Below, piece by piece: positions 1 to 9,935 of a DNA stretch of 64,000 bases. The stretch covers positions 1 to 64,000 of the forward strand of contig NZ_RBZV01000005.1 of the NCBI RefSeq assembly GCF_003628145.1, in the 5' to 3' direction. A model generated the notes under the pieces. The model was not told where the DNA came from and searched no databases. It worked only from the letters and a program-made list of their open reading frames with translations. The position numbers and the translations under genes were made by a program. The stretch is from Trinickia fusca. Lineage in GTDB: Bacteria > Pseudomonadota > Gammaproteobacteria > Burkholderiales > Burkholderiaceae. Position 1 is the stretch's first letter. Each line of letters starts with the position of its first letter.

Positions 1-330
1 CATGACGTCCATCGGATGGGCCGAGGCCGGGACCCACTCGAGCGCGGCCTTCACGTTCGCGGGCAGGCCGCGCAGCGCCTTGAGCTTGGCCTTGTAAGCG
101 GCGAGCTCGGTGGCGGTGGGCAGCTTCTCGTGCACGAGCAGATACGCGATCTCCTCGAACTGGCAGCTGGTGGCCACATCGAGGATGTCGTAACCTCGGT
201 AGTGCAGGTCGTTGCCGGTGCGCCCGACCGTGCACAGCGCGGTGTTGCCGGCGGTCACGCCTGAAAGTGCGACCGACTTCTTGGGTTTGAAGCCCGAGGG
301 GCTGGCCGCTTGCTTCCCGGTTTCGCTCAT
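1..330 (-). CDS. prpC: 2-methylcitrate synthase, N-terminal part (runs off the window)
   Basis: This is the first 110 codons of a citrate-synthase-family protein; the rest lies beyond base 1. The family condenses propionyl-CoA with oxaloacetate to 2-methylcitrate in the cytoplasm, the first committed step of propionate breakdown. The visible start (MSETGKQA...) leads into KSVALSGVTAGNTALCTVG and LHYRGYDILD, the typical PrpC N-terminus, which is distinct from the longer GltA N-terminus seen at 8451. The ATG at 330 has a GGAG ribosome site a few bases upstream. The gene lies 28 bp after prpB on the same strand, so the two are probably co-transcribed. Confidence 0.9.
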   Translation of the reverse strand, partial: MSETGKQAASPSGFKPKKSVALSGVTAGNTALCTVGRTGNDLHYRGYDILDVATSCQFEEIAYLLVHEKLPTATELAAYKAKLKALRGLPANVKAALEWVPASAHPMDVM

Positions 331-358
331 GATCGTTGTTCTCCGAGGGCGCGCGGGA

Positions 359-1252
359 TCACTTCTGAGTTGCGAACAGCGCGTCGAGCTTGTCTTCGTA
401 CGCGTGGTAGCCGAGGTACTCGTACAGGTCAGCGCGCGTTTGCATCGTCGGCACCGCAGCCTTTTGCGTGCCGTCGCGGCGCACCGTCTCGTAGAAGTTG
501 AGCGCTGCCGCATTCATCGCGCGATACGCGCCGCAGCAGTACAGCGCGATGTCGACGTCGGCCGTCTTCAGCTCGTCGGTCGTGAACAGCGGCGTCGAGC
601 CGAACTCGGTCAGGTTTGCAAGGATCGGCACGCCCACGGCAGCCTTGAAGCGGCGGTAGTCGTCGAGCGTCTTCATCGCTTCGGGGAAGATCATGTCCGC
701 CCCCGCTTCGACGTAAGCCACGGCACGCTCGATCGCGGCGTCGATGCCTTCGACCGCGGCCGCATCGGTGCGCGCCATGATGACGAACTGGTCGTCGGTG
801 CGCGCGTCGACGGCGGCTTTCACGCGATCGACCATTTCCTCCTTCGGCACCACTTCCTTGCCGGGACGATGCCCGCAACGCTTCTGGCCGACCTGATCCT
901 CGAGGTGCACGGCGGCCACGCCGGCCTTGATGAACGAACGGATCGTGCGCGCGATGTTGAACGCGCCGCCCCAGCCCGTATCGATGTCGACGAGCAGCGG
1001 CAGGGTGCAGGCGTCGGTGATGCGGCGCGCGTCGATGAGCACGTCTTCCATCGAGCTGATGCCCAGATCGGGGACGCCGAGCGAGTTCGCCGCCACGCCG
1101 CCGCCCGACAGATACACGGCCTTGAAGCCCGTGGCCTCGGCCATCTTCGCGGCATAGGCCGTGATCGTGCCGACCACCTGCAACGGCTTTTCGTTAGCCA
1201 CGGCCGCGCGGAATTTGGCGCCCGCCGATGCCAGTGCCGATTGATTCGTCAT
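359..1252 (-). CDS. prpB: Methylisocitrate lyase
   Basis: PrpB cleaves 2-methylisocitrate to pyruvate and succinate, the last step of the methylcitrate cycle. The 297-aa length is normal for the family. The isocitrate-lyase-superfamily signature is clear: VDIDTGWGG, then [17 protein letters not shown], which carries the catalytic Cys of the KRCGH motif, then ARTDA and [12 protein letters not shown] chose the ATG at 1252 ([14 protein letters not shown]) because it has an AGAGGAGA ribosome site and gives the family length; the open frame continues upstream to 1330 without support. The start overlaps the stop of the upstream CitE-like gene (ATGA), indicating translational coupling. Confidence 0.95.
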   Translation of the reverse strand: MTNQSALASAGAKFRAAVANEKPLQVVGTITAYAAKMAEATGFKAVYLSGGGVAANSLGVPDLGISSMEDVLIDARRITDACTLPLLVDIDTGWGGAFNIARTIRSFIKAGVAAVHLEDQVGQKRCGHRPGKEVVPKEEMVDRVKAAVDARTDDQFVIMARTDAAAVEGIDAAIERAVAYVEAGADMIFPEAMKTLDDYRRFKAAVGVPILANLTEFGSTPLFTTDELKTADVDIALYCCGAYRAMNAAALNFYETVRRDGTQKAAVPTMQTRADLYEYLGYHAYEDKLDALFATQK

Positions 1253-2286
1253 CTTGGTGTCTCCTCTGAGGATGCCTGGGTGGCAAATAACGGTGCCGTC
1301 TCGGGCGGCAGCGGCCGGCGCATCGCGCAAGCGCGACGCAGCACCGACCAGTAGTATCGGTAGCTCGCGCGATCGTGCAGCGTATCGCCGTGCCGTGTCG
1401 GACCCCAGTTGGCCGCCTGGGCGGCGAGCAGGATCTCGCTAGCAAGCGCAATCGCCTCGTCGCGCGGCGCGAATGCCGCGACGATCACGGGGATCTGCGC
1501 AGGATGGATGCTCCACATGCGCGTGTAGCCGAACTCGTCGCGGGCTCGCGCGCAATCGGCGGCCACGACGCTCATGTCGCGCACCTCGGTGCTGACGTTG
1601 TGCGACGGCACGCGGCCGTGCGCATGGCACGCCGCCGCGATCTCGAGCTTGGCGCGGCGCACGAGCGGATGGTCGAACTGGCCCGGCGAGCGCATGGCCG
1701 TATCGGGGATCGCGCCCTCGTGGGCCGAGACGAAGTCCATGAGGCCGAACGACAGGGCTTGAACCGTCGGCAGCGCGGCCAGCTGGAATACCTGCGCGAG
1801 CGCGCCGTGCGTCTCGATCAGGATCTGCGTGGGGATGGGCTCGGCGATGCCGAACTCGCGGCGTGTGGCTTCGATGAACGCGCACATCTCGGCGGCATCG
1901 GCGGTGCTCCGCACCTTCGGCAGCGTGATGTAGGCGGGCGCACGCTTGGCGGCGCGCAGAATGAGGCGCACATCGTCGCGCCAGTGCGGGTGCGCGAAAT
2001 CGTGGATGCGTACGCCGATGCGCCCGAACGGGTCGTGCTCGCTGCCGATCAGTGAGGCGACGAGCTCAGCATGGGCCGCTTCCTGACCGACTGCCGCGCC
2101 GTCCTCGCAGTCGAGCGTCACATCGAAGACGGGACCGAGCTGCGCCTGCAATGCGAGCGACTTCATCATCAGCTTCTCGCTGCCCGCATAGTGATCGCAA
2201 ACGGGCAGGATCGCAGGCGGTGCTTCGCCGTCGAACAGCACTTCGGCGGGGGGGAGGGCGCGCATCTTCGGCGTCAAAAGCGTCAA
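1249..2286 (-). CDS. HpcH/HpaI aldolase / CitE-like lyase family protein
   Basis: This 345-aa protein belongs to the HpcH/HpaI aldolase / citrate-lyase-beta-like superfamily (TIM barrel, divalent metal). Supporting motifs are [24 protein letters not shown] (the LDxED-type metal site), [18 protein letters not shown] and [13 protein letters not shown]. Such proteins cleave or hydrolyse short acyl-CoA esters such as malyl-CoA or citramalyl-CoA, but the substrate here is unknown. It sits between mdh and prpB and overlaps prpB by 4 bp, which suggests a role in propionate or C4-acid metabolism. The start is probably TTG at 2286 (MTLLTPKM); the ATG at 2265 is the alternative, and neither has a strong ribosome site. 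Confidence 0.85.
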   Translation of the reverse strand: MTLLTPKMRALPPAEVLFDGEAPPAILPVCDHYAGSEKLMMKSLALQAQLGPVFDVTLDCEDGAAVGQEAAHAELVASLIGSEHDPFGRIGVRIHDFAHPHWRDDVRLILRAAKRAPAYITLPKVRSTADAAEMCAFIEATRREFGIAEPIPTQILIETHGALAQVFQLAALPTVQALSFGLMDFVSAHEGAIPDTAMRSPGQFDHPLVRRAKLEIAAACHAHGRVPSHNVSTEVRDMSVVAADCARARDEFGYTRMWSIHPAQIPVIVAAFAPRDEAIALASEILLAAQAANWGPTRHGDTLHDRASYRYYWSVLRRACAMRRPLPPETAPLFATQASSEETPR

Positions 2287-2544
2287 TCGTCGTCAGGGAA
2301 ACCGGATTCGGGCGGGCTCTGCGATCCGCATGACTGCGGCATCAAGCAAGCGAAAAGCCGACTGCGGGGCGGGCCGGTTCGCGAAAGGGCGAGGCCGCGG
2401 CCTGCGGTGGCAAAGCGCGCGCGAATCCGATGCGATCGGTGGCGGGGCAGGCGCGCAAGCTACGCACGCCGTGGCTGGGCCACCGTTCGCAACGGGCGCA
2501 GGCAGGCGTGCGCAATGCGACGCATACCTGCGCGTGTGCTGCGT

Positions 2545-3528
2545 TTAGCCGAGCAGATGCTGCACGCCGTCGCGCTCTTCGAGCAGCTCAGCGAGCGTGA
2601 AGTCCATCTTTTCGCGCGAGAAGGCGTCGATCTCGAGGCCTTCGACGCGCTTGTACTCGCCGTTTTCGCAGGTCACGGGCACGCCGTACATGATGTCCTC
2701 GGGGATGCCGTACGAGCCGTCCGACGGGATGCCCATCGTGACCCACTTGCCGTTCGTGCCGAGCACCCAGTCACGCACGTGATCGATCGCCGCGTTGGCA
2801 GCCGACGCCGCCGACGACAGGCCACGCGCCTCGATGATCGCGGCGCCGCGCTTGCCGACGGTCGGCTGGAACACGTTGCGGTTCCATTCCTCGTCGTTGA
2901 TGAGCGCCTTCACCGGCTGGCCGTCGGTCGTTGCGAAGCGGTAGTCGGCGTACATCGTCGGCGAGTGGTTGCCCCAGACGGTGAGCTTTTCGAGCGACGA
3001 GACCGGCTTGCCCGACTTGGCTGCCAGCTGCGACAGCGCGCGGTTGTGGTCCAGGCGCAACATCGCCGTGAAGTTCTTCTTCGGCAGATCGGGAGCCGAC
3101 TTCATCGCGATGTAGGCGTTCGTGTTGGCCGGGTTGCCGACCACGAGCACCTTCACGTCACGGCTTGCCACTTCGTTCAGCGCACGGCCTTGCACCGTGA
3201 AGATTTCGGCGTTGGCCGACAGCAGATCCTTGCGCTCCATGCCTTTCGAGCGCGGGCGGGCGCCGACGAGCAGGGCAACGTCCGCATCCTTGAAGGCGAC
3301 CTTCGGGTCGTCCGTGACCACGACGCCCGCGAGCAGCGGGAATGCGCAGTCTTCCAACTCCATCACGACGCCCTTGACGGCAGCCTGCGCTTGCGGCAGG
3401 TCGAGCAATTGCAGGATGACGGGCTGGTCCTTGCCGAGCATATCGCCGTTGGCGATGCGAAACAGCAGCGAGTAACCGATTTGACCTGCGGCGCCGGTGA
3501 CGGCAACGCGCTTTGCGGACTTAGCCAT
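2545..3528 (-). CDS. mdh: Malate dehydrogenase (NAD-dependent)
   Basis: Mdh interconverts malate and oxaloacetate in the TCA cycle. The 327-aa protein begins [20 protein letters not shown], a Rossmann GxxGxxG nucleotide site. It also has [17 protein letters not shown] (substrate-binding Arg), [10 protein letters not shown], the catalytic-loop [11 protein letters not shown] and [12 protein letters not shown] with the proton-relay His. The form is the cytosolic-type MDH common in betaproteobacteria. A near-consensus promoter lies at 3764-3792 on this strand. The CitE-like/prpBC genes follow after a 258-bp gap in which I see no gene or clear terminator, so read-through is possible. Confidence 0.97.
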   Translation of the reverse strand: MAKSAKRVAVTGAAGQIGYSLLFRIANGDMLGKDQPVILQLLDLPQAQAAVKGVVMELEDCAFPLLAGVVVTDDPKVAFKDADVALLVGARPRSKGMERKDLLSANAEIFTVQGRALNEVASRDVKVLVVGNPANTNAYIAMKSAPDLPKKNFTAMLRLDHNRALSQLAAKSGKPVSSLEKLTVWGNHSPTMYADYRFATTDGQPVKALINDEEWNRNVFQPTVGKRGAAIIEARGLSSAASAANAAIDHVRDWVLGTNGKWVTMGIPSDGSYGIPEDIMYGVPVTCENGEYKRVEGLEIDAFSREKMDFTLAELLEERDGVQHLLG

Positions 3529-3763
3529 TGAGAACTCTCCAGAACGATGCGTTGATGCGTCTACGCTAGGGAAAACGCCATTCTATGCGCGTTACACGAA
3601 GCGTGTCGTGGGCGGGGGCAGGCGAAGCCGCGCAAGGCGTGCGCGGCGACGCGAACCGGACTGTCGGCACGCATGCGGATGACGCCGCGAACCTGCAAGG
3701 CGAAGCGACATTTCGCGTGCTGCGTAGAGCCCTAAACCGACCCGAAACCCTTGTTCGCGACGG

Positions 3764-3792
3764 AGTGTAGGAGCGAGGCTACGCAAAGTCAA
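3764..3792 (-). promoter_or_regulatory. Sigma70-type promoter of mdh
   Basis: Read on the minus strand, TTGACT (3792-3787) is followed after exactly 17 bp by TACACT (3769-3764), a good -35/-10 pair about 235 bp upstream of the mdh start. The 348-bp divergent region 3529-3876 holds this promoter and the palindrome at 3803-3818, and I see no gene in it. The long leader between promoter and mdh start (about 230 nt) is untranslated as far as I can see. Confidence 0.6.
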
Positions 3793-3802
3793 CATTATCT
3801 TA

Positions 3803-3818
3803 TGTCTTATATAAGACA
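3803..3818. promoter_or_regulatory. Perfect palindrome, likely GntR operator
   Basis: TGTCTTATATAAGACA is a perfect 16-bp inverted repeat lying 10 bp upstream of the mdh -35 box and about 60 bp before the start of the divergent GntR-family gene. AT-rich palindromes with GT/AC-type ends are typical GntR/HutC operators. Its location fits autoregulation of the regulator and control of mdh. The binding protein is inferred from neighbourhood only. Confidence 0.5.
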
Positions 3819-3876
3819 GATGAATTCGAGGGGGTAAACCTGGACTCGACACCCCTCTTTATGTTGAAATGCGCGG

Positions 3877-4665
3877 ATGAATGCGAACCAGGCGAGCGCG
3901 GCGAACATGAACGGCCAGTCCGGCGAGGGCACGGCCGCGAGCGCGCCTTCGCCCACGTTCAGTCCGCTGTACCAGCAGATCAAGGGGCTCATCACGCAGA
4001 GCCTCGAGTCGGGCGAGTGGAAGCCCGGCGAGATCATCCCGAGCGAGGTCGAACTCGCCGGGCGCTATAAAGTGAGTCAGGGAACGGTCAGAAAAGCGAT
4101 CGACGAACTCGCTGCCGAGAACCTGCTCGTCCGCCGCCAAGGCAAAGGCACGTTTGTTGCAACGCACAATGAGGATCGCGCGCAGTTCCGCTTCCTGCGA
4201 TTGCTTGCCGACGACGGCGCCGAACATCCCCACATCAGCAAGCTGCTCGAGTGCCGGCGCCTGCGCGCACCGGCGGAAATCGCGCGCCAGCTGGACCTGA
4301 AGCCGGCTGATCCGGTCGTTCAAATCAAGCGCCTGTTGCAATTCGACAGCGTGACGACGGTGCTCGACGAGATCTGGCTGCCGGGCGCCATGTTCCGCGG
4401 CCTGACGCTCGAGCGTCTGAACGAGTACAAGGGGCCGCTGTACGCGCTGTTCGAGGCGGAATTCGGCACCCGCATGATTCGCGCCTCGGAGAAGATCCGC
4501 GCGGTGGCGGCCGAGCCGGCCGTGGCGGAGCTGCTCGGCGTGGCGGCCGGATTTCCTTTGCTGTCCGTCGAGCGCGTGTCCTATACCTACGGTGATCGGC
4601 CCGTCGAAGTGCGCCGCGGTTGGTATGTCACAACCGGGTACTACTATCAGAACGACCTGAGCTGA
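3877..4665 (+). CDS. GntR-family (HutC subfamily) transcriptional regulator
   Basis: The 262-aa protein has a winged helix-turn-helix at about residues 28-95 (LYQQIKGLI, GEIIPSEVELAGRYKVSQGT, VRKAIDELAAENLLVRRQGKG) and a C-terminal UTRA ligand-binding domain at about 110-255 (AEIARQLDLKP, YALFEAEFGTR, LLSVERVSY). HutC-type regulators sense small metabolites and repress nearby genes. It sits between mdh and sdhCDAB, so the likely targets are TCA-cycle genes; the ligand is unknown. The first 25 residues are low-complexity, and ATG 3907 is an alternative start. A short terminator follows at 4722. Confidence 0.9.
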   Translation: MNANQASAANMNGQSGEGTAASAPSPTFSPLYQQIKGLITQSLESGEWKPGEIIPSEVELAGRYKVSQGTVRKAIDELAAENLLVRRQGKGTFVATHNEDRAQFRFLRLLADDGAEHPHISKLLECRRLRAPAEIARQLDLKPADPVVQIKRLLQFDSVTTVLDEIWLPGAMFRGLTLERLNEYKGPLYALFEAEFGTRMIRASEKIRAVAAEPAVAELLGVAAGFPLLSVERVSYTYGDRPVEVRRGWYVTTGYYYQNDLS

Positions 4666-4721
4666 CATCGATGGGGTAGGGATGGACGGCTGAGACAGGG
4701 CGCCGACATTGCGCGTTTCGC

Positions 4722-4741
4722 AACGGTCTTCGACCGTTTTT
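4722..4741 (+). terminator. Terminator after GntR gene
   Basis: A 7-bp stem AACGGTC / GACCGTT with a TTC loop runs into five T. It lies about 60 bp past the GntR stop and before the sdh start, and so would separate the regulator from the sdh operon. A possible sdh -10 box (TAAAAT, 4768-4773) follows, without a convincing -35. Confidence 0.55.
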
Positions 4742-4808
4742 CGCTGCGCCGCGATATGAAAAGGCGCTAAAATCGCGGATTAGTGTGACTACATAGTAGG
4801 GGTCTAGC

Positions 4809-5225
4809 ATGACAGAAGCCGTAAAAAAACCGAGGCCGGAGTACCGGAACATCGGTATCGGTCAGATCTTGACGGCGTACCGTCTTCCTCTAGCGGGGCG
4901 TGTCTCGATCTTGCATCGCGTGAGCGGCGCACTCTTGTTTCTTTTCCTTCCGTTCCTGCTGTACCTCTTCGATCAGAGCCTGACCTCCGAGATCAGCTTC
5001 GAGTTCTTCAAGGCCTTCCTCGCCAACATCGTCGTCAAGCTCATCACGCTCGTTCTCGCGTGGGCCTTCCTGTTTCATTTCTGCGCCGGCATCCGTCACC
5101 TCGTGATGGACACGAACCACAACGCGGTGTCGAAGGAAAGCGGCAAGCGCACCTCGGTCGTCGTCCTCGTGGTGTCGTCGATCCTGACGCTCGCTTTCGC
5201 GCTCAAACTGTTCGGAGCTTTCTAA
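4809..5225 (+). CDS. sdhC: Succinate dehydrogenase cytochrome b556 subunit
   Basis: SdhC is a membrane anchor of complex II and helps bind haem b and ubiquinone. The 138-aa protein has RPEYRNIGIGQILTAYRLPL followed by VSILHRVSGALLF, the SdhC signature, where Ser and Arg contribute to the quinone site. It has three hydrophobic helices (about 35-60, 72-95 and 114-136) and the haem-ligand motif FHFCAGIRHLVMD. The ATG at 4809 follows an AGGGG ribosome site. It is first of the sdhCDAB-sdhE series, with 3 bp to sdhD. Confidence 0.95.
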   Translation: MTEAVKKPRPEYRNIGIGQILTAYRLPLAGRVSILHRVSGALLFLFLPFLLYLFDQSLTSEISFEFFKAFLANIVVKLITLVLAWAFLFHFCAGIRHLVMDTNHNAVSKESGKRTSVVVLVVSSILTLAFALKLFGAF

Positions 5226-5228
5226 AAA

Positions 5229-5597
5229 ATGGCAGCCAATAACGGAATCGGCCCGAAGCGTCTCGTCGTCGGCGCACATTACGGCTTGCGCGACTGGCTC
5301 GCACAGCGCATCACCGCCTCGATCATGGCGATCTACACCGTGATCCTGCTCGCCTGGTTCTTCGGCGCGCAGGCTTTCTCGTATGACGGTTGGGCGTCGA
5401 TCTTCTCCGCGCAATGGATGAAGCTGGCGACCTTCGTCACGCTGCTCTCGCTCTTCTATCACGCATGGGTGGGCGTGCGCGACATCTGGATGGACTATGT
5501 AAAGCCCGTCGGCACGCGGCTGCTCCTTCAAGCGCTGACGATCGTCTGGCTGCTCGCGTGCGCGGGCTACGCTGCGCAGATTCTCTGGAGAGTGTAA
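5229..5597 (+). CDS. sdhD: Succinate dehydrogenase hydrophobic membrane anchor subunit
   Basis: This is the second membrane anchor of complex II, 122 aa with three transmembrane helices (about 25-47, 58-80 and 96-118). The N-terminal GAHYGLRDWLAQRITA motif and FYHAWVGVRDIWMDYVKP (haem-ligand His, quinone-site Asp/Tyr region) are characteristic. It starts 3 bp after sdhC with no strong ribosome site of its own, so translation is likely coupled. sdhA follows after 4 bp. Confidence 0.94.
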   Translation: MAANNGIGPKRLVVGAHYGLRDWLAQRITASIMAIYTVILLAWFFGAQAFSYDGWASIFSAQWMKLATFVTLLSLFYHAWVGVRDIWMDYVKPVGTRLLLQALTIVWLLACAGYAAQILWRV

Positions 5598-5601
5598 AAG
5601 A

Positions 5602-7377
5602 ATGGTTGCAATCAAGAATTCTCTGCCGCGTCGCCGCTTCGACGTGGTGATCGTCGGCGCCGGCGGCTCCGGGATGCGCGCATCGCTGCAGCTGGCCCGC
5701 GCGGGCCTGTCGGTTTGCGTGCTGTCCAAGGTGTTCCCGACGCGTTCGCACACGGTTGCGGCGCAGGGCGGGATCGGCGCATCGCTCGGCAACATGAGCG
5801 AAGACAACTGGCACTACCATTTCTACGACACGATCAAGGGTTCCGACTGGCTCGGCGATCAGGACGCGATCGAATTCATGTGCCGTGAAGCGCCGAACGC
5901 CGTCTACGAGCTCGAGCACTTCGGCATGCCGTTCGACCGTAACGCCGACGGCACGATCTATCAGCGCCCGTTCGGCGGCCACACCGCGAACTACGGCGAA
6001 AAGCCCGTGCAGCGCGCCTGCGCGGCAGCTGACCGTACCGGCCACGCGCTGCTGCACACGCTGTATCAGCAAAACGTCGCGGCGAAGACGCAGTTCTTCG
6101 TCGAATGGATGGCGCTCGACCTGATCCGCGACGCGGACGGCGACGTGCTCGGCGTGACCGCGCTCGAAATGGAAACGGGCGAAGTCTATATCCTCGAAGG
6201 CAAGTGCACGCTGTTCGCCACGGGCGGCGCGGGCCGTATCTTCGCGGCGTCGACCAACGCGTTCATCAACACCGGTGACGGCCTCGGCATGGCGGCCCGC
6301 TCGGGCATCGCGCTGCAGGACATGGAGTTCTGGCAGTTCCACCCGACCGGCGTGGCCGGCGCGGGCGTGCTGATCACCGAAGGCGTGCGCGGCGAAGGCG
6401 GCATTCTGCGTAACGCGAACGGCGAGCGCTTCATGGAGCGCTACGCACCGACGCTGAAGGACTTGGCGCCGCGTGACTTCGTGTCGCGCTCGATGGACCA
6501 GGAAATCAAGGAAGGCCGTGGCGTGGGTCCGAACAAGGACCACGTGCTGCTCGACCTGTCGCACATCGGCGCCGAGACGATCATGAAGCGTCTGCCGTCG
6601 ATCCGCGAAATCGCGCTGAAGTTCGCGAACGTCGACTGCATCAAGGAGCCGATCCCGGTCGTGCCGACGATCCACTATCAGATGGGCGGCATTCCGACGA
6701 ACATCAACGGCCAGGTCGTGGGCACCCCGCGCGGTCACGAGGAAGTCGTCAACGGCTTCTACGCGGTCGGCGAATGCTCGTGCGTGTCGGTGCACGGCGC
6801 GAACCGCCTCGGCACGAACTCGCTGCTCGACCTCGTGGTGTTCGGCCGCGCGGCCGGCAACCACATCGTCAAGCACGTGAAGGAAATCAAGGAGCACAAG
6901 CCGCTGCCGGCCGATGCTGCCGATTTCGCGCTCGCACGCCTGGACAAGCTCGAGAAGTCGAGCTCGGGCGAATACACGCAAGCCATCGCCAACGACATCC
7001 GTTCGACGATGCAGACGCACGCCGGCGTGTTCCGTACGTCGAAGCTGCTCGCCGAAGGCGTCGAGAATATGAAGGAACTGACGGAGCGCGTCGAGCACGT
7101 GCACCTGAAGGACAAGTCGAAGGTGTTCAACACGGCGCGTGTCGAAGCGCTGGAACTCGCGAACCTGATCGAAGTGGCCCGCGCGACGATGGTGTCGGCC
7201 GAAGCGCGCAAGGAAAGCCGCGGCGCGCATGCGCACAGCGACTACGAGCATCGCGACGACGAGAACTGGATGCGCCACACGCTGTGGTTCAGCGAGGGCG
7301 ACCGCCTCGATTACAAGCCGGTGCACATGCAGCCGCTGACGGTTGAATCGGTGCCGCCGAAGGCGCGTACCTTCTAA
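5602..7377 (+). CDS. sdhA: Succinate dehydrogenase flavoprotein subunit
   Basis: SdhA oxidises succinate to fumarate using covalently bound FAD. The 591-aa length is normal. [14 protein letters not shown] is the dinucleotide-binding motif near the N-terminus, and [16 protein letters not shown] contains the FAD-linking His. Substrate-site motifs include [28 protein letters not shown] and [13 protein letters not shown]. The C-terminal helical domain ends [10 protein letters not shown]...DYKPV. The start ATG 5602 follows GGAGAGTG. The gene lies between sdhD and sdhB in a tight operon. Confidence 0.97.
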   Translation: MVAIKNSLPRRRFDVVIVGAGGSGMRASLQLARAGLSVCVLSKVFPTRSHTVAAQGGIGASLGNMSEDNWHYHFYDTIKGSDWLGDQDAIEFMCREAPNAVYELEHFGMPFDRNADGTIYQRPFGGHTANYGEKPVQRACAAADRTGHALLHTLYQQNVAAKTQFFVEWMALDLIRDADGDVLGVTALEMETGEVYILEGKCTLFATGGAGRIFAASTNAFINTGDGLGMAARSGIALQDMEFWQFHPTGVAGAGVLITEGVRGEGGILRNANGERFMERYAPTLKDLAPRDFVSRSMDQEIKEGRGVGPNKDHVLLDLSHIGAETIMKRLPSIREIALKFANVDCIKEPIPVVPTIHYQMGGIPTNINGQVVGTPRGHEEVVNGFYAVGECSCVSVHGANRLGTNSLLDLVVFGRAAGNHIVKHVKEIKEHKPLPADAADFALARLDKLEKSSSGEYTQAIANDIRSTMQTHAGVFRTSKLLAEGVENMKELTERVEHVHLKDKSKVFNTARVEALELANLIEVARATMVSAEARKESRGAHAHSDYEHRDDENWMRHTLWFSEGDRLDYKPVHMQPLTVESVPPKARTF

Positions 7378-7405
7378 GGACGGCCCCGTTCAAAGGACAC
7401 TAGAA

Positions 7406-8107
7406 ATGGCAAAGCGAATTTTTCAAATCTACCGCTACGATCCGGACAAGGACGCGGCGCCGCGCATGCAAACGTACGAGCTCGAGCTCGAGCACGAACG
7501 GATGCTGCTGGATGCGCTCGTGAAGCTGAAGGCGGTCGACGAAACGCTGTCGTTCCGTCGCTCGTGCCGTGAAGGCGTGTGCGGTTCGGACGCGATGAAC
7601 ATCAACGGCAAGAACGGCCTCGCGTGCCTGACGAACCTCAACGATCTGCCGCAAACGATCGTGCTGCGTCCGCTGCCGGGGCTGCCCGTCGTGCGCGACC
7701 TGATCGTCGACATGACGCAGTTCTTCAACCAGTACCACTCGATCAAGCCGTACCTGATCAACGACACGCCGCCGCCCGAGAAGGAGCGTCTGCAGTCGCC
7801 CGCGCAGCGCGATGAACTCGACGGCCTGTACGAGTGCATTCTGTGCGCGAGCTGCTCGACGTCGTGCCCGAGCTTCTGGTGGAATCCGGACAAGTTCGTC
7901 GGCCCGGCAGGGTTGTTGCAAGCCTATCGCTTCATCGCGGATAGCCGCGACGAAGCGACGGGTGAGCGCCTGGACAACCTGGAAGATCCGTATCGTCTGT
8001 TCCGTTGCCACACGATCATGAACTGCGTCGACGTTTGCCCGAAGGGCCTGAACCCGACGAAGGCGATCGGCAAGATCAAGGAACTGATGGTGCGTCGCAC
8101 CGTTTGA
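7406..8107 (+). CDS. sdhB: Succinate dehydrogenase iron-sulfur subunit
   Basis: SdhB carries electrons from the flavin to ubiquinone. The 233-aa protein has all three cluster motifs: [21 protein letters not shown] for [2Fe-2S] (about 55-76), [12 protein letters not shown] for [4Fe-4S] (about 145-156) and [14 protein letters not shown] for [3Fe-4S]. The ATG at 7406 ([16 protein letters not shown]) matches the family and has an AAAGGA ribosome site; the frame is open 63 bases upstream inside sdhA but without support. sdhE starts 1 bp after the stop. Confidence 0.97.
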   Translation: MAKRIFQIYRYDPDKDAAPRMQTYELELEHERMLLDALVKLKAVDETLSFRRSCREGVCGSDAMNINGKNGLACLTNLNDLPQTIVLRPLPGLPVVRDLIVDMTQFFNQYHSIKPYLINDTPPPEKERLQSPAQRDELDGLYECILCASCSTSCPSFWWNPDKFVGPAGLLQAYRFIADSRDEATGERLDNLEDPYRLFRCHTIMNCVDVCPKGLNPTKAIGKIKELMVRRTV

Positions 8108-8108
8108 G

Positions 8109-8381
8109 ATGACAGAAGCCTCGCATCAGTCCGACCCGCTTCGCCGCGCGCGCCTTCGTTGGCGCGCGCGGCGTGGGCTGCTCGAAAATGATCTCATCTT
8201 CGAGCGTTTTTTCAGCCAATACGAACACAACCTCAGCGATGCAGACGTAGGAGCGCTTACGCGTCTGTTCGAGCTGAGCGACAACGACCTGATGGACTTG
8301 CTGCTCGGCCGCAAGGAACCGGAAGGCGAACTTTCCGACCCGGACATCATCCGGGTGCTGGGGTTGCTGCGCGCTGTTTGA
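8109..8381 (+). CDS. sdhE: SdhE, FAD assembly factor for succinate dehydrogenase
   Basis: This is a 90-aa protein of the SdhE/Sdh5 (YgfY) family, which promotes covalent attachment of FAD to SdhA. The family motif RLRWRARRGLLENDLIFERF includes the conserved RGxxE surface needed for flavinylation. FSQYEHNLSDADVGAL and LFELSDNDLMDLLLGR follow as in known members. It abuts sdhB, which is the usual arrangement, so it is the last gene of the sdh transcription unit or part of a larger unit with gltA 69 bp downstream. Confidence 0.93.
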   Translation: MTEASHQSDPLRRARLRWRARRGLLENDLIFERFFSQYEHNLSDADVGALTRLFELSDNDLMDLLLGRKEPEGELSDPDIIRVLGLLRAV

Positions 8382-8450
8382 AGCGTCGCACGCATGAGAG
8401 CGCCGCGCGCGCATGATCGGAAACCCGTTACACCTTCGATTGAGGATGCT

Positions 8451-9755
8451 ATGACTCCGTCAGATGTTAAAGCCACGCTGTCGTTCAGCGATAATTCGCC
8501 GAGCGTTGAATTGCCGATTTACAAGGGCACGATGGGCCCGGACGTGATCGACATCCGCAAGTTGTATGGCCAGACCGGCAAATTCACGTACGACCCGGGC
8601 TTCATGTCGACGGCTTCGTGCAACTCGGCCATCACGTACATCGACGGCGACAAGGGCGAGCTGCTGTATCGCGGCTACCCGATCGAGAATCTCGCGCAAA
8701 ACGCGGACTTCCTCGAAACCTGCTATCTGCTGCTCAAGGGCGAGCTGCCCAACGCGAAGCAGAAGGACGAGTTCGTCGGCACCGTCACGAAGCACACGAT
8801 GGTCCACGAGCAGATGCAGTTCTTCTTCCGTGGCTTCCGCCGCGACGCGCACCCGATGGCGATCCTGGTCGCCGCAGTCGGCGCGCTGTCGGCGTTCTAC
8901 CACGACTCGCTGAACATCAACGACCAGCATCACCGTGACGTGTCGGCGATTCGCATGATCGCCAAGCTGCCGACGCTCGTGGCGATGGCGTACAAGTACA
9001 GCATCGGTCAGCCGTTCGTTTATCCGAAGAACGAGCTGTCGTATAGCGCGAACTTCATGCACATGATGTTCTCGAACCCGTGCGAAGAGTACAAGGTCAA
9101 CGACGTGCTCGTGCGCGCACTCGACCGAATCCTGATCCTGCACGCCGACCACGAGCAGAACGCGTCGACGTCGACGGTGCGTCTGGCTGGTTCGTCGGGC
9201 GCGAACCCGTTCGCATGTATCGCGGCCGGTATCGCCTGCCTGTGGGGCCCGGCGCACGGCGGCGCGAACGAAGCGGCGCTGAACATGCTCGAGGAAATCG
9301 GCTCGGTCGACCGCATCCCTGAGTTCATCAAGCAAGTGAAGGACAAGAACTCGGGCGTGAAGCTGATGGGCTTCGGTCACCGCGTGTACAAGAACTACGA
9401 TCCGCGTGCGAAGCTGATGCGCGAAACGTGCCACGAAGTGCTCGAAGAACTGGGCCTGCACGACGATCCGCTGTTCAAGCTCGCGATGGAGCTCGAGAAG
9501 ATCGCGCTCGAAGACGAATACTTCGTATCGCGCAAGCTGTACCCGAACGTCGACTTCTACTCGGGTATCGTGCAGCGCGCGTTGGGCATCCCGACGTCGA
9601 TGTTCACCTGCATCTTCGCGATGGCGCGTACGGTGGGCTGGATTGCGCAGTGGAACGAGATGATCTCGGAGACGGAACAGAAGATCGGCCGTCCGCGTCA
9701 GCTGTTTATCGGCGAGACGTCGCGTGAGGCGAAGCCGCTGGCGCAGCGCGCGTAA
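8451..9755 (+). CDS. gltA: Citrate synthase (type II)
   Basis: GltA condenses acetyl-CoA with oxaloacetate to citrate. The 434-aa protein is a hexameric type-II citrate synthase with an N-terminal beta domain ([20 protein letters not shown]). Catalytic motifs are [44 protein letters not shown] (active-site His) and the Asp of [12 protein letters not shown] 8451 follows a GAGG ribosome site; the frame is open back to 8394 but the family start is the one chosen. A strong terminator lies 30 bp after the stop. Confidence 0.97.
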   Translation: MTPSDVKATLSFSDNSPSVELPIYKGTMGPDVIDIRKLYGQTGKFTYDPGFMSTASCNSAITYIDGDKGELLYRGYPIENLAQNADFLETCYLLLKGELPNAKQKDEFVGTVTKHTMVHEQMQFFFRGFRRDAHPMAILVAAVGALSAFYHDSLNINDQHHRDVSAIRMIAKLPTLVAMAYKYSIGQPFVYPKNELSYSANFMHMMFSNPCEEYKVNDVLVRALDRILILHADHEQNASTSTVRLAGSSGANPFACIAAGIACLWGPAHGGANEAALNMLEEIGSVDRIPEFIKQVKDKNSGVKLMGFGHRVYKNYDPRAKLMRETCHEVLEELGLHDDPLFKLAMELEKIALEDEYFVSRKLYPNVDFYSGIVQRALGIPTSMFTCIFAMARTVGWIAQWNEMISETEQKIGRPRQLFIGETSREAKPLAQRA

Positions 9756-9784
9756 GCGTTTCGGCTGACCGTAGTAGTAGGGCA

Positions 9785-9818
9785 ATACCCCGCAGATTTA
9801 TCTGCGGGGTATTTTTTT
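9785..9818 (+). terminator. Rho-independent terminator after gltA
   Basis: A perfect 12-bp stem ATACCCCGCAGA / TCTGCGGGGTAT with loop TTTA is followed by seven T. It is placed 30 bp past gltA and ends the sdh-gltA unit. Confidence 0.93.
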
Positions 9819-9935
9819 GTCTTCGCGCGCTGGGGCGGCGAAGGCCGAGGTCCACATACCTATCAAGGTTGTGGGGTGATAAGGCGCCGAGCGAGCGTGG
9901 TGTAAATCCGACGCACGATTAAATCGCCGGCCCCA

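Noticed and set aside
2071-3531. 486-codon plus-strand frame over mdh
   Set aside because: It is a shadow of mdh and the intergenic region, with no recognisable motif.
5437-7326. 629-codon minus-strand frame opposite sdhA
   Set aside because: sdhA is certain, and the antisense frame is a codon-bias artefact.
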